A stretch of 64,000 bases of DNA, taken from the NCBI GenBank assembly GCA_965249765.1, contig CBDFMR010000005.1, positions 2,817,582-2,881,581 of the forward strand, written 5' to 3'. Positions 1-9,015 of the stretch are shown piece by piece (the first letter of the stretch is position 1; each line of letters opens with the position of its first letter). Under the pieces are notes generated by a model that saw only the letters and a program-made list of their open reading frames with translations, was not told the origin of the DNA and ran no database searches. The DNA comes from CBDFMR01 sp965249765. Lineage in GTDB: Bacteria > Bacteroidota > Bacteroidia > Chitinophagales > Saprospiraceae. The position numbers and the translations under genes were made by a program.

Positions 1-2
1 TG

Positions 3-1250
3 AATCTTAGAGAGTATTCAAATGACGGAAACGATTGTCTTGTTGTTTTTATTCATGGTATTCTTTCTGATGGATTTAATGCATGGTATGAATCAAATGA
101 GAGAGTATTTTGGCCGAGAATGATTATAAATAGTCCAACTCTTTCAGATTTGGATGTAATCTCAATATCATATCCAACTAATATATTTCTCACGGATTAT
201 GGGCCAAACGAAATCTGTTCCGAACTCAAGGTTAGATTCGATAACTTAGTTCTGTTTAAAAGAGAAAAAATAATATTTGTCTGCCATAGTCTTGGTGGAA
301 TTATTGCACGTAGATTTATAGTTAAGTACTCAAATGAGTTTATTCAAAAAGAAATTATTTTAGGATTGTACCTTATTGCCTCACCAACTAATGGTTCGGG
401 CTATGCATCTCTACTTAGCATTCCTATAAGAATTATTGCATTTGAACAAGGCGATATACTTAGAAAAAACTCTTCTTTTCTCAAAAGTCTACATTCCGAT
501 TTCACTACATTAATAGGTAATGATGAATTTCATCTTATTGGTAGAGAAATTATTGAACATAAATTTCTATATACGATACCTCTAATAAAACCAATTGTAC
601 AGAGATACTCAGGTGTAAATTACTTCGAAGATCCATTGCTAATTCCCAAAACAAATCATTGCACCATAAATACACCTATTAGTAAAAATGATACTCAACA
701 TCAATGTCTAATAGAATTAATTCACAGAGCATTAAACTATGAGTGGAGAAATCAGAAAAAGATTGATGCTAATCTGAGAAGATCTTCTTTAATTAATTCC
801 ATACAAAATGAATTAATCCCTATTCTTAAAAAATTGAAATTGGATTCGATTCATGACATAAGTTTTAACGATAGTGATCATATAGATTTATTTCAAGATT
901 ATTCGAAAGCAAATACTAAAATATCACGGATTTTAAGCTTCATAAATCCAAATAGCAAACTTTATGAAGCAATTTTTCAACTTCTTGAATACTTAAAATT
1001 TATGCACTTATTTTGCGTCAGTAAGAATCAACTTGAAAGGGATAAGTACTTATTAAAAATTGATTTTGCTCTGTCATTCGAGAATGTGGACTTTAATGAA
1101 CTCAGAATTGACTTTAATAGAACTTCTGATCCAGCAGAAAACTCTTTATTCTTTTTGAATTGGAATAATTTAATTACCCACTTATGTGAAGAATGTGAGA
1201 AATGTATTGAGAAAACAGCTGAATCGCAAGAAATTATATTTGCAAGATAA
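3..1250 (+). CDS. Alpha/beta hydrolase (lipase-like), 5' end outside window
   Basis: The frame is open from the window edge, so the true start is upstream; 415 residues are visible. Near the start is a VVFIHGILSDG segment, the HG oxyanion loop of alpha/beta hydrolases. About 80 residues on comes CHSLGG, a nucleophile elbow (GxSxG-like) with the likely catalytic Ser. A later NHCTI may supply the His. The C-terminal half is rich in charged helices and has no domain I recognise. The gene ends 6 bp before an attC site, so it is the cargo of the first visible cassette. The substrate cannot be inferred; a serine esterase or phospholipase is the simplest reading. Confidence 0.75.
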   Translation, partial: NLREYSNDGNDCLVVFIHGILSDGFNAWYESNERVFWPRMIINSPTLSDLDVISISYPTNIFLTDYGPNEICSELKVRFDNLVLFKREKIIFVCHSLGGIIARRFIVKYSNEFIQKEIILGLYLIASPTNGSGYASLLSIPIRIIAFEQGDILRKNSSFLKSLHSDFTTLIGNDEFHLIGREIIEHKFLYTIPLIKPIVQRYSGVNYFEDPLLIPKTNHCTINTPISKNDTQHQCLIELIHRALNYEWRNQKKIDANLRRSSLINSIQNELIPILKKLKLDSIHDISFNDSDHIDLFQDYSKANTKISRILSFINPNSKLYEAIFQLLEYLKFMHLFCVSKNQLERDKYLLKIDFALSFENVDFNELRIDFNRTSDPAENSLFFLNWNNLITHLCEECEKCIEKTAESQEIIFAR

Positions 1251-1256
1251 AATCCT

Positions 1257-1328
1257 GAGCCTAACAATGCATATGACAGTCAGCCTTCCCATTCGGTCAG
1301 GCCGCTGCATATGCCAACCGTTATGGGC
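1257..1328 (+). other. attC site 1
   Basis: R'' core GCCTAAC at 1259-1265, R' core GTTATGG at 1320-1326, and an imperfect palindrome between them with GCATATG arms. It closes the hydrolase cassette. The next cassette begins TTATGGGC and its own R'' (3796) is GCCCATAAC, an exact complement. Confidence 0.9.
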
Positions 1329-1331
1329 AAT

Positions 1332-1600
1332 TCCCCAGATTTGCAGTTCCAAATTTTAGAAAGCAAGCTATAAAACTCTCCACAGCAAATTAATTTCCCT
1401 CGCTAACGTGAATACATCTTATCTTAGAATTGGCTCTATCAGAGACCGGTTTATTTAATGGTATCTCTGTTCATTTCGGTGGACAAGTCCCAGCGTCATT
1501 CTGGTACGAGAAGTAAAAAGTCCCTAATTCACGTTTAGGGACAGTTGATAAATTTCAATGGTGGTCACGCTTTGGCGTGAACCCCGATCAGAATAATTTT
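1332..1600 (+). ncRNA. Predicted IS110 left-end bridge RNA region, copy 1
   Basis: The untranslated left end is near-identical in all five copies and contains clear stem-loops: GTCCCTAA/TTTAGGGAC at 1520-1542, CACGC-TTTG-GCGTG at 1566-1579, and a weaker GAGACC/GGTATCTC hairpin near 1442-1467. IS110-group elements are known to encode a bridge (seek) RNA here that pairs with donor and target. An AACG at 1405-1408 could pair with the CGTT found in every target. The RNA limits and loops are inferred, not mapped. Confidence 0.5.
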
Positions 1601-1653
1601 CAATAATAAAGATACTTCTTGTTAGAGTCTATTTTATAATCTAAATCTATAAA

Positions 1654-3063
1654 ATGGAAAAGAAGGCAATCTCGATGCAAATCATCAATCCTAATTGTGC
1701 GGGGATAGATGTAGGAAGCCGAAGTCACTTTGTGGCATTAGGTCAAGCAAACAAAGATGTAAGAGAATTCGGAGTGTATGCCGAAGATCTAAAAGCACTA
1801 TCAAAATGGTTGCACTCAAAAGATATCACAAGTGTAGCTATGGAGTCCACTGGAACCTACTGGCAGAACCTCTTTGTAGAGCTGATGAATTCAGGTCTTG
1901 AGGTCATACTTACCAATGGTAAGTTTACAAAGAATATCAATCGGAAAAAGACAGATGTACTAGATTGTCAATGGATACAAAAGATGCATACTCTGGGTTT
2001 ACTTCCAGCAAGTTTTTTGCCAGATGAAACCACTGAGAAGCTGAGAACTTTATGTAGACATAGAGCCAAGATGATCGCTCAAAAAGCCGACACATCACAT
2101 AAAATGCAGAAGTTTCTCAAGTGGCTAAATTTCAGACTAGATGTGGTCGTCAGAGATGTGACTGGTCTTACAGGAATCAAAATAATAGAAGCAATTTGTA
2201 ATGGTGATTTAGATCCAAAATCTCTAGCAACTCACAGACATTACAATTGCAAAAAATCAGAAGAGGAGATTGCCAAGGCCTTAGTGTCAAATGAAAGAAA
2301 AGATTACCTCTTTGGGCTGAAGCAAGAGTTCAAGCGATACAGATTCTATCAATCTATGATAAAAGAATGTGATTTTGAAATTGCAGATTTCTTGCAGAAT
2401 TTTATTAATCAGAAGCAAGGAGTAGTCGACGATCTTCCTACCAAAAAACCATATAAGAAACAAAATAAGAATGGCCTAAAAGGTATTGATTTAAATATAA
2501 TATCATATCAATACTTTAATGGAGTTGACCTGATGGCAATACCAGGAGTAAGCCACAGTACAGTTCTCACATTCATGAGCGAAATAGGTCCAGAAGGGCT
2601 GAAGAAATTCTCTTCTGCCAAGAAGTTTGCTTCATGGCTTAGGTTGGCCCCCAACAACAAAATGAGTGGAGGAAGAATCCTGTCCAATAGAATACCTAAA
2701 GGAAGTAATCGACTTAAGATCGCTTTGAGAAATGCTGCAAATGCAGTTGGCAATTTAAAAGACTCGGATCTAGGTAAGTTCTTCAAAAAGATAGCTTTTC
2801 GAAAAGGTAGACAAGCAGCTATCACAGCAACCGCCAGAAAACTTGCAGTCATCCTTTGGAATATGGTTACCAAGAGGGAGCAATACAATCCAACAAATCA
2901 ATATGTATTCCTTGATGAAAAACGAAGAGCTATAGCTCAGCTCAGAAAGAAAATTAGTAAATTTGGTATTGACCCCAATGATTTGGGAATCTTCAGCAGA
3001 CAGAAATACAAATTAGCTTACGAGAAAAAGAGAATTGATAATCAAGGGGTTAGAGAACGTTAG
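1654..3063 (+). CDS. IS110-family DEDD transposase (copy 1)
   Basis: 469 aa. The N-terminal RuvC-like DEDD domain shows AGIDVGSRSH (first Asp), AMESTGTYW (Glu) and KTDVLDCQWI (Asp pair). The C-terminal Tnp domain has the helix-hairpin-helix-like VDLMAIPGVSHSTVLTFMSE and a catalytic Ser in NNKMSGGRILSN. It would insert the circular element into attC-adjacent DNA under guide-RNA control. Copies 2, 3 and 5 encode the same protein; copy 4 has one Cys-to-Ser change. The high identity indicates recent spread. Confidence 0.95.
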   Translation: MEKKAISMQIINPNCAGIDVGSRSHFVALGQANKDVREFGVYAEDLKALSKWLHSKDITSVAMESTGTYWQNLFVELMNSGLEVILTNGKFTKNINRKKTDVLDCQWIQKMHTLGLLPASFLPDETTEKLRTLCRHRAKMIAQKADTSHKMQKFLKWLNFRLDVVVRDVTGLTGIKIIEAICNGDLDPKSLATHRHYNCKKSEEEIAKALVSNERKDYLFGLKQEFKRYRFYQSMIKECDFEIADFLQNFINQKQGVVDDLPTKKPYKKQNKNGLKGIDLNIISYQYFNGVDLMAIPGVSHSTVLTFMSEIGPEGLKKFSSAKKFASWLRLAPNNKMSGGRILSNRIPKGSNRLKIALRNAANAVGNLKDSDLGKFFKKIAFRKGRQAAITATARKLAVILWNMVTKREQYNPTNQYVFLDEKRRAIAQLRKKISKFGIDPNDLGIFSRQKYKLAYEKKRIDNQGVRER

Positions 3064-3079
3064 TCAGAATAAAGAATAG

Positions 3080-3742
3080 ATGGAAAAAGTAAAATCAAAA
3101 TGTAAGTCTTGCGGAACACCTGTAATTAAAGAACCTGTTCCAATAGAACCACCTAAACCTGAAATAATATATAAAAGGGTTTTGGAGATTGGTAGTGAAT
3201 GTATCACTTGCGGCATTAGTTTTAATGACTTGTACCAAAGATTACAAGACGAAGGATTTGAATTTGACGAAGGCGGTTGCTTAAAAAGATGTCTAAGAGA
3301 ATGGTTTTGGTGTTCTTTCTTCCACGAAGAAGCACATTGCGTAAACGACAACACTAAAGTTGATATTAAAAAGTTAGACAAACACTTAAATTGTAACTTT
3401 ATTTTGAAGGCAGAGAGTTGTATGAAACTTCTGACTTTTAAAGAAGCTGAAAATAATGTAAAAACAGCTTCCGAAAATGCCTTAACAGCCAAACGGTCAA
3501 ATAATGTTGCCTTAATTGCTCTTGCCATTTCTATATTGGGTTTAGGATATGGATTATATCACGATAAAGATGAGTTAGAATATAACAAAGCATATAACCT
3601 CCAACAAGAAAAGACCACAAAAGAAATGCAGAATATAGAACAGCACGAGAACGCCAAACTTGATACCATAGCTTCCAAAGTTCAGGTTCTATACGAGTAT
3701 TTGAAGGAGCAACAGGAGGTTTCTCCCCATACAAATAAGTAA
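3080..3742 (+). CDS. Cys-rich protein with one membrane segment, unknown function
   Basis: 220 aa, not recognised. The N-terminus has CKSCG and a second CITCG pair, then CLKRC, WFWC and further Cys/His residues, suggesting one or two zinc sites in the first 120 residues. A single hydrophobic segment follows around residues 145-165 (ALIALAISILGLGYGL), then a charged helical tail that could be a coiled coil. It is the only gene of the cassette 1321-3853. IS110 copy 1 now separates it from the attC and from any upstream promoter, so its expression may depend on the element. Confidence 0.7.
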   Translation: MEKVKSKCKSCGTPVIKEPVPIEPPKPEIIYKRVLEIGSECITCGISFNDLYQRLQDEGFEFDEGGCLKRCLREWFWCSFFHEEAHCVNDNTKVDIKKLDKHLNCNFILKAESCMKLLTFKEAENNVKTASENALTAKRSNNVALIALAISILGLGYGLYHDKDELEYNKAYNLQQEKTTKEMQNIEQHENAKLDTIASKVQVLYEYLKEQQEVSPHTNK

Positions 3743-3795
3743 TAAGTTTTATAAAGTATTTATATATCATAATGTTTAATTTTAAAAGTAATAAA

Positions 3796-3859
3796 GCCCA
3801 TAACAAGGTGTATAAAACCATAGCCTAACGGCATACGGTTTATACACAGACCGTTATGG
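3796..3859 (+). other. attC site 2
   Basis: R'' GCCCATAAC at 3796-3804 and R' GTTATGG at 3853-3859, with GTGTATAAA/TTTATACAC arms. The R'' exactly complements the start of its own cassette at 1320-1328. Confidence 0.92.
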
Positions 3860-3888
3860 AGTATTATAGAAAAGAATAAATCAGAGGA

Positions 3889-4452
3889 ATGAAAAAATAC
3901 AAAGCACTTAATAATTCTATCTTCCAAAGAGATACTTACTCATTAATACCTATCAGATATGAAGATAGGTTTAGTATAATGAAATGGCGAAATGATCAGG
4001 TTTATCATCTGCGTCAATCAAAACTATTAACAGAATATGATCAAGAAAATTATTTTAAAACAATTATCTCAAAACAATTTGAAGAAGAATTTCCTTCACA
4101 AATTTTATTTTCCTTTTTGAAGAACAATTTATGTATTGGGTATGGAGGGTTAGTTCACATTAATTGGATTGATAGAAATGCAGAACTGTCTTTTATTATG
4201 GATACAGATTTAGAAAAAGATAAGTTTTATGAAATTTGGAGTAGCTATTTACCTTTAATTGAAGTTGTTGCTTTTAATGATTTAAAATTCCACAAGATTC
4301 ATACATATGCATTTGATTTAAGGCCTCATTTGTATTTTATGTTGGAGGAAAATGGATATATAAAAGAGGCTGTTTTAAAAGAGCATTGTCTTATTAATCA
4401 CGAATATAAAAATGTAATTATTCACAGTAAATTAAATAAAAATGGATATTAA
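3889..4452 (+). CDS. GNAT-family N-acetyltransferase (cassette copy A)
   Basis: 187 aa GNAT-like protein. It opens with an IRYEDRFSIMKWRNDQ segment typical of sugar- or ribosomal-protein-type acetyltransferases, and its C-terminus has the common HKIHTYAFDLRPHLYFMLEENGY pattern, in which a helix pairs with a late 'ENGY' turn. It overlaps the next GNAT gene by 11 bp, so the two are translationally coupled. With the downstream PseH-like GNAT and MaoC hydratase it forms a three-gene cassette, possibly for amino-sugar or acyl modification. Exact substrate unknown. Confidence 0.75.
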   Translation: MKKYKALNNSIFQRDTYSLIPIRYEDRFSIMKWRNDQVYHLRQSKLLTEYDQENYFKTIISKQFEEEFPSQILFSFLKNNLCIGYGGLVHINWIDRNAELSFIMDTDLEKDKFYEIWSSYLPLIEVVAFNDLKFHKIHTYAFDLRPHLYFMLEENGYIKEAVLKEHCLINHEYKNVIIHSKLNKNGY

Positions 4453-4984
4453 ATTAAACACCTTAACAGAAAATGACATAGAGCTTGTTCGTACTTGGCG
4501 TAACTCTAAAGATGTTGCAAAATACATGTACACAGAGAATAAAATAACAAGTGAACAACAAAAAAAATGGTTTGATTCTATTCAAAACAGAAAAGACTGT
4601 AAGTATTGGATAATAGAGTATGATGGAAGGAAAATAGGATTGGCAAATTTAATCGATATAAATCAAGCATTACAGAGCTGTTCTTGGGCATTTTACTTAG
4701 GAGACTCAAGTATTCGAGGAGCTGGAATTGGTAGTAAGGTTGAATACAATGTTTTAACCTTTGTCTTTGACGAATTAAATTTAAACAAACTGAGATGTGA
4801 GGTTTTTGTTGAAAACGAAAAAGTAATAAAAATGCACGAAAAATTTGGTTTTAGGCGAGAAGCATACTACCGTGAGCATTGTATCAAAGAAAATCAGAAA
4901 TTAGATGTAGTAGGGCTCGGGATTTTACAAAGCGAATGGAATCAGCTAAAAAGCGAACATTATAAAAGAATCTATGGACAATAG
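4442..4984 (+). CDS. PseH-like GNAT N-acetyltransferase (copy A)
   Basis: 180 aa. It begins LTENDIELVRTWRNSKDVAKYM and carries the acetyl-CoA loop RGAGIGSKV near residue 98, then MHEKFGFRREAYYREHCI. This resembles UDP-4-amino-4,6-dideoxy-sugar N-acetyltransferases (PseH type) used in nonulosonic acid or glycan synthesis. It overlaps the upstream GNAT by 11 bp and the downstream MaoC gene by 11 bp. The PseH comparison rests on overall pattern, so the substrate is tentative. Confidence 0.75.
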   Translation: MDIKLNTLTENDIELVRTWRNSKDVAKYMYTENKITSEQQKKWFDSIQNRKDCKYWIIEYDGRKIGLANLIDINQALQSCSWAFYLGDSSIRGAGIGSKVEYNVLTFVFDELNLNKLRCEVFVENEKVIKMHEKFGFRREAYYREHCIKENQKLDVVGLGILQSEWNQLKSEHYKRIYGQ

Positions 4985-5384
4985 TATGAAATTAAATACA
5001 ACTTTTGAATACCCGTTTAAATTTTCTCAAAAAGATGTGGTCAATTTTGCGGAAGCAACAGGGGACAAAAATCCTATTCATTTAGACGAGGAATATGCAA
5101 AAAAAACACTTTTTAAAAGGAGAATCTTACACGGGTTTTTAGGTGGAAGTATCTTTTCAAAAGTATTCGGTACCCTGTTCCCTGGCGAAGGGACAATTTA
5201 TCTCAAACAAAATATGTCTTTTTACAAACCAATGTTTACTGATGTAAGTTATAAAGCAGTTTTTACAATAGTAGAAATATTTCCTCAAAAAAATAGAGCA
5301 TTGGTCAGAACTGATATACTAAATGGTGATAAAGATATTATTACAACTGGCGAAGCATTAATAAGCCATAAGAGCATTTCCTGA
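4974..5384 (+). CDS. MaoC-like (R)-hydratase (copy A)
   Basis: 136 aa single hot-dog domain. The hydratase-2 motif is visible as FAEATGDKNPIHLDEEYA (catalytic Asp and His) followed by RILHGFLGGSIFSKV, as in PhaJ/MaoC (R)-specific enoyl-CoA hydratases. A second in-frame ATG at 4986 gives a shorter N-terminus and is equally plausible. It is the last gene of a coupled trio with two GNATs. A role supplying or modifying an acyl group for the acetyltransferases is inference. Confidence 0.85.
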   Translation: MDNSMKLNTTFEYPFKFSQKDVVNFAEATGDKNPIHLDEEYAKKTLFKRRILHGFLGGSIFSKVFGTLFPGEGTIYLKQNMSFYKPMFTDVSYKAVFTIVEIFPQKNRALVRTDILNGDKDIITTGEALISHKSIS

Positions 5385-5391
5385 TTAAACA

Positions 5392-5526
5392 CTCCATAAC
5401 AATGTATATAAAAAATAGGCTATACAGTAGTAAAAACAGGTCTTTTGGCTCGTATTAAACTTTGTATTTAACTAAAAGATAGTGCTTCGAAATCGCCTAC
5501 TTTTCATATACTGGTTCGTTATGGAG
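5392..5526 (+). other. attC site 3 (long form)
   Basis: R'' CTCCATAAC at 5392-5400 and R' GTTATGG at 5518-5524, about 130 nt with GTATAT/ATATAC arms and a large internal loop. It is the exact complement of its cassette start at 3853. Confidence 0.9.
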
Positions 5527-5553
5527 TATTATAGAAAAGAATAAATCAGAGGA

Positions 5554-6117
5554 ATGAAAAAATACAAAGCACTTAATAATTCTATCTTCCAAAGAGATAC
5601 TTACTCATTAATACCTATCAGATATGAAGATAGGTTTAGTATAATGAAATGGCGAAATGATCAGGTTTATCATCTGCGTCAATCAAAACTATTAACAGAA
5701 TATGATCAAGAAAATTATTTTAAAACAATTATCTCAAAACAATTTGAAGAAGAATTTCCTTCACAAATTTTATTTTCCTTTTTGAAGAACAATTTATGTA
5801 TTGGGTATGGAGGGTTAGTTCACATTAATTGGATTGATAGAAATGCAGAACTGTCTTTTATTATGGATACAGATTTAGAAAAAGATAAGTTTTATGAAAT
5901 TTGGAGTAGCTATTTACCTTTAATTGAAGTTGTTGCTTTTAATGATTTAAAATTCCACAAGATTCATACATATGCATTTGATTTAAGGCCTCATTTGTAT
6001 TTTATGTTGGAGGAAAATGGATATATAAAAGAGGCTGTTTTAAAAGAGCATTGTCTTATTAATCACGAATATAAAAATGTAATTATTCACAGTAAATTAA
6101 ATAAAAATGGATATTAA
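5554..6117 (+). CDS. GNAT-family N-acetyltransferase (cassette copy B)
   Basis: Identical in protein sequence to the gene at 3889-4452, with the same 11-bp overlap with the next gene. Second member of the perfect cassette duplication; any effect would be gene dosage. Confidence 0.75.
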   Translation: MKKYKALNNSIFQRDTYSLIPIRYEDRFSIMKWRNDQVYHLRQSKLLTEYDQENYFKTIISKQFEEEFPSQILFSFLKNNLCIGYGGLVHINWIDRNAELSFIMDTDLEKDKFYEIWSSYLPLIEVVAFNDLKFHKIHTYAFDLRPHLYFMLEENGYIKEAVLKEHCLINHEYKNVIIHSKLNKNGY

Positions 6118-6649
6118 ATTAAACACCTTAACAGAAAATGACATAGAGCTTGTTCGTACTTGGCGTAACTCTAAAGATGTTGCAAAATACATGTACACAG
6201 AGAATAAAATAACAAGTGAACAACAAAAAAAATGGTTTGATTCTATTCAAAACAGAAAAGACTGTAAGTATTGGATAATAGAGTATGATGGAAGGAAAAT
6301 AGGATTGGCAAATTTAATCGATATAAATCAAGCATTACAGAGCTGTTCTTGGGCATTTTACTTAGGAGACTCAAGTATTCGAGGAGCTGGAATTGGTAGT
6401 AAGGTTGAATACAATGTTTTAACCTTTGTCTTTGACGAATTAAATTTAAACAAACTGAGATGTGAGGTTTTTGTTGAAAACGAAAAAGTAATAAAAATGC
6501 ACGAAAAATTTGGTTTTAGGCGAGAAGCATACTACCGTGAGCATTGTATCAAAGAAAATCAGAAATTAGATGTAGTAGGGCTCGGGATTTTACAAAGCGA
6601 ATGGAATCAGCTAAAAAGCGAACATTATAAAAGAATCTATGGACAATAG
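6107..6649 (+). CDS. PseH-like GNAT N-acetyltransferase (copy B)
   Basis: Identical to the protein at 4442-4984, including the RGAGIGSKV acetyl-CoA loop. Second copy in the duplicated cassette. Confidence 0.75.
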   Translation: MDIKLNTLTENDIELVRTWRNSKDVAKYMYTENKITSEQQKKWFDSIQNRKDCKYWIIEYDGRKIGLANLIDINQALQSCSWAFYLGDSSIRGAGIGSKVEYNVLTFVFDELNLNKLRCEVFVENEKVIKMHEKFGFRREAYYREHCIKENQKLDVVGLGILQSEWNQLKSEHYKRIYGQ

Positions 6650-7049
6650 TATGAAATTAAATACAACTTTTGAATACCCGTTTAAATTTTCTCAAAAAGA
6701 TGTGGTCAATTTTGCGGAAGCAACAGGGGACAAAAATCCTATTCATTTAGACGAGGAATATGCAAAAAAAACACTTTTTAAAAGGAGAATCTTACACGGG
6801 TTTTTAGGTGGAAGTATCTTTTCAAAAGTATTCGGTACCCTGTTCCCTGGCGAAGGGACAATTTATCTCAAACAAAATATGTCTTTTTACAAACCAATGT
6901 TTACTGATGTAAGTTATAAAGCAGTTTTTACAATAGTAGAAATATTTCCTCAAAAAAATAGAGCATTGGTCAGAACTGATATACTAAATGGTGATAAAGA
7001 TATTATTACAACTGGCGAAGCATTAATAAGCCATAAGAGCATTTCCTGA
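6639..7049 (+). CDS. MaoC-like (R)-hydratase (copy B)
   Basis: Identical to the protein at 4974-5384, with the same DKNPIH hydratase motif. Last gene of the second cassette copy. Confidence 0.85.
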   Translation: MDNSMKLNTTFEYPFKFSQKDVVNFAEATGDKNPIHLDEEYAKKTLFKRRILHGFLGGSIFSKVFGTLFPGEGTIYLKQNMSFYKPMFTDVSYKAVFTIVEIFPQKNRALVRTDILNGDKDIITTGEALISHKSIS

Positions 7050-7056
7050 TTAAACA

Positions 7057-7190
7057 CTCCATAACAATGTATATAAAAAATAGGCTATACAGTAGTAAAA
7101 ACAGGTCTTTTGGCTCGTATTAAACTTTGTATTTAACTAAAAGATAGTGCTTCGAAATCGCCTACTTTTCATATACTGGTTCGTTGCAGG
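7057..7190 (+). other. attC site 4 (long form)
   Basis: Same as attC 3 up to the R' core, which here is GTTGCAGG (7183-7190) because the next cassette begins TTGCAGG. The R'' is CTCCATAAC at 7057-7065. Confidence 0.9.
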
Positions 7191-7240
7191 CAAGCAAAAA
7201 AGAAAAAATAATATTTCATAACAACTAAACAATTACCAAA

Positions 7241-8614
7241 ATGAAACATCAAAACTTTACACTCATTTTAATTTTTTCAATTCTTTTCAATTCAAATTTA
7301 TTTGCTCAATGGGAATCATTAGGAAATGATATTATCCCTCAAAACCACAGAGTCTGGTCAATAAAAGTTGCACCTGATAAATCAGTTTGGGCAACCGCAA
7401 CTTTCGATGCCTTTCCACCATCAAATCAAATACCCAAAATTTTTAGGTCAATTGATGAAGGAAATACATGGACTGATTCAGAAATACCACCTGCAGTTTC
7501 AACTTATGGTTGGGATATTTCACCAATTGATAGTATGAATGCATTTGTCGCTCTGGACACAGCAGGACTCTACCAAACAATAGATGGAGGACAAAATTGG
7601 ACAAAAGTAGATTCCTTTGTTTATCGTCCTTTTTATGTTCACTTTTTCAATGCTAATGAAGGATGGGTTTTGGCAGATGACGGGACAGGTTTCTTAGTAA
7701 TGAGCGTTACGGAAGACGGGGGACAAAACTGGATAAACATTTCATATAGTTTTGGAATCCCTTCTGGTACTTCCTTACCTCCTTTAGATGCTATGGAATC
7801 AGTCCTACCATTTACATTCTCCGTAAATTCAGCATATGATTACGATAGCGAATCAATCATTCTTGGCACAACCAAAGGAACATATTGGATAAGTAACGAT
7901 AAAGGAAAAAATTGGGAACGAAAGAATTCACCTTTAGAAGGGTTAGGTTTAAATTTAACTAATGTTGCAATGAAAGATGAAAATACCTTTATGATTGTTG
8001 CGGATACCGAACAAGGAACATTTAATGGAACAACAACTGTTAATTTTACTACAACAGATGGTGGTGCTACTTGGGTGGAAGGCAATTCTGGCGTAACTGC
8101 GGCTGCATCTCATTATATTCCAAACTCTGATAGTGTATTTATTATGGTTGGACATAATAATTTTGGTTGGGGAAGTGAAGGAACAGCAATATCTTATGAT
8201 TATGGTGAAAACTGGGAAATACTTGATAATACAAGTATTATAGCAATTGACTTTGTGGATGAAAATACAGGGTATGGAAGCTGCTGTAATAATTCTTGGC
8301 AAACAGCAAATGGTCAGATACACAAATGGAATTTTGATTTACCGACATCAACCTTTGAAATAATTGAATCAGAATTGGTAAAAATATTTCCAAATCCAGT
8401 TAATAACAATTTAACGATTTCCTTGAATAATAAATTTAAGTCTGGAGAATTGATAATTGAAATAATATCAGCAAATGGAAAAATATTATCCAATTCAAAA
8501 ACTCAGGTAAATGAACAAATAAATATTCAGACAGCAGATTTACCTAAAGGATTTTATTCATTAAGAATTACGGGAGAAAAGAAGAGTGTAATTAAAAAAT
8601 TCGTAAAAGAATAA
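7241..8614 (+). CDS. Secreted BNR/photosystem-II-stability-like repeat protein with T9SS sorting domain
   Basis: 457 aa. A signal peptide (LILIFSILFNSNLFAQ) is followed by repeated BNR/sortilin-like blades: RSIDEGNTWTDSE, TIDGGQNWTKVD, VTEDGGQNWINIS, ISNDKGKNWERK, TTDGGATWVEG and ISYDYGENWEIL. These predict a beta-propeller. The last 75 residues (IFPNPVNNNLTISL ... LPKGFYSLRITG ... IKKFVKE) are a type IX secretion C-terminal sorting domain, so the protein should cross the outer membrane and be released or anchored at the surface. Ligand unknown. Sole gene of its cassette (7184-8682). Confidence 0.9.
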   Translation: MKHQNFTLILIFSILFNSNLFAQWESLGNDIIPQNHRVWSIKVAPDKSVWATATFDAFPPSNQIPKIFRSIDEGNTWTDSEIPPAVSTYGWDISPIDSMNAFVALDTAGLYQTIDGGQNWTKVDSFVYRPFYVHFFNANEGWVLADDGTGFLVMSVTEDGGQNWINISYSFGIPSGTSLPPLDAMESVLPFTFSVNSAYDYDSESIILGTTKGTYWISNDKGKNWERKNSPLEGLGLNLTNVAMKDENTFMIVADTEQGTFNGTTTVNFTTTDGGATWVEGNSGVTAAASHYIPNSDSVFIMVGHNNFGWGSEGTAISYDYGENWEILDNTSIIAIDFVDENTGYGSCCNNSWQTANGQIHKWNFDLPTSTFEIIESELVKIFPNPVNNNLTISLNNKFKSGELIIEIISANGKILSNSKTQVNEQINIQTADLPKGFYSLRITGEKKSVIKKFVKE

Positions 8615-8620
8615 AGCCAG

Positions 8621-8690
8621 CCTGCAACAAAGGCTAAAATGTCCATAGGGGCTATGCGCCCCTACGGCATTTAGCCTGACCGTTGTATGC
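8621..8690 (+). other. attC site 5
   Basis: R'' CCTGCAAC at 8621-8628 complements the cassette start GTTGCAGG. R' is GTTGTATGCC from 8682. Arms GGCTAAAATG/CATTTAGCC with a GGGGC/GCCCC tip. Confidence 0.92.
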
Positions 8691-8693
8691 CAT

Positions 8694-8962
8694 TCCCCAG
8701 ATTTGCAGTTCCAAATTTTAGAAAGCAAGCTATAAAACTCTCCACAGCAAATTAATTTCCCTCGCTAACGTGAATACATCTTATCTTAGAATTGGCTCTA
8801 TCAGAGACCGGTTTATTTAATGGTATCTCTGTTCATTTCGGTGGACAAGTCCCAGCGTCATTCTGGTACGAGAAGTAAAAAGTCCCTAATTCACGTTTAG
8901 GGACAGTTGATAAATTTCAATGGTGGTCACGCTTTGGCGTGAACCCCGATCAGAATAATTTT
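8694..8962 (+). ncRNA. Predicted IS110 bridge RNA region, copy 2
   Basis: Same left-end hairpin set as copy 1, shifted by 7362 bp. The RNA is inferred from family knowledge and conserved structure. Confidence 0.45.
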
Positions 8963-9015
8963 CAATAATAAAGATACTTCTTGTTAGAGTCTATTTTATA
9001 ATCTAAATCTATAAA

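Larger units (their letters stand above)
1330..3070 (+). mobile_element. IS110-family element, copy 1
   Basis: 1741 bp counting an AT dinucleotide at both ends. It begins AT-TCCCCAG exactly 10 nt after the G of the attC R' core and ends TCAGA-AT just past the transposase stop. There are no long terminal inverted repeats and no conventional target duplication, only the shared AT, as expected for IS110. About 320 bp precede the transposase and only 7 bp follow it, which fits the IS110 subgroup whose guide RNA lies in the left end. Confidence 0.9.
3854..7183 (+). repeat. Perfect tandem duplication of a whole cassette (2 x 1665 bp)
   Basis: 3854-5518 and 5519-7183 are identical cassettes with two GNAT genes, a MaoC gene and an attC. 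The offset is exactly 1665 bp and the joint falls on the G|TT recombination point. I see no base difference in the coding parts, so the event is very recent. Either integrase inserted the same cassette twice or unequal crossing-over occurred. Confidence 0.95.

Noticed and set aside
2508..2888. 126-aa minus-strand ORF repeated in each IS110 copy
   Set aside because: It is the antisense shadow of the conserved transposase C-terminal domain; its repetition only reflects the repeated element.
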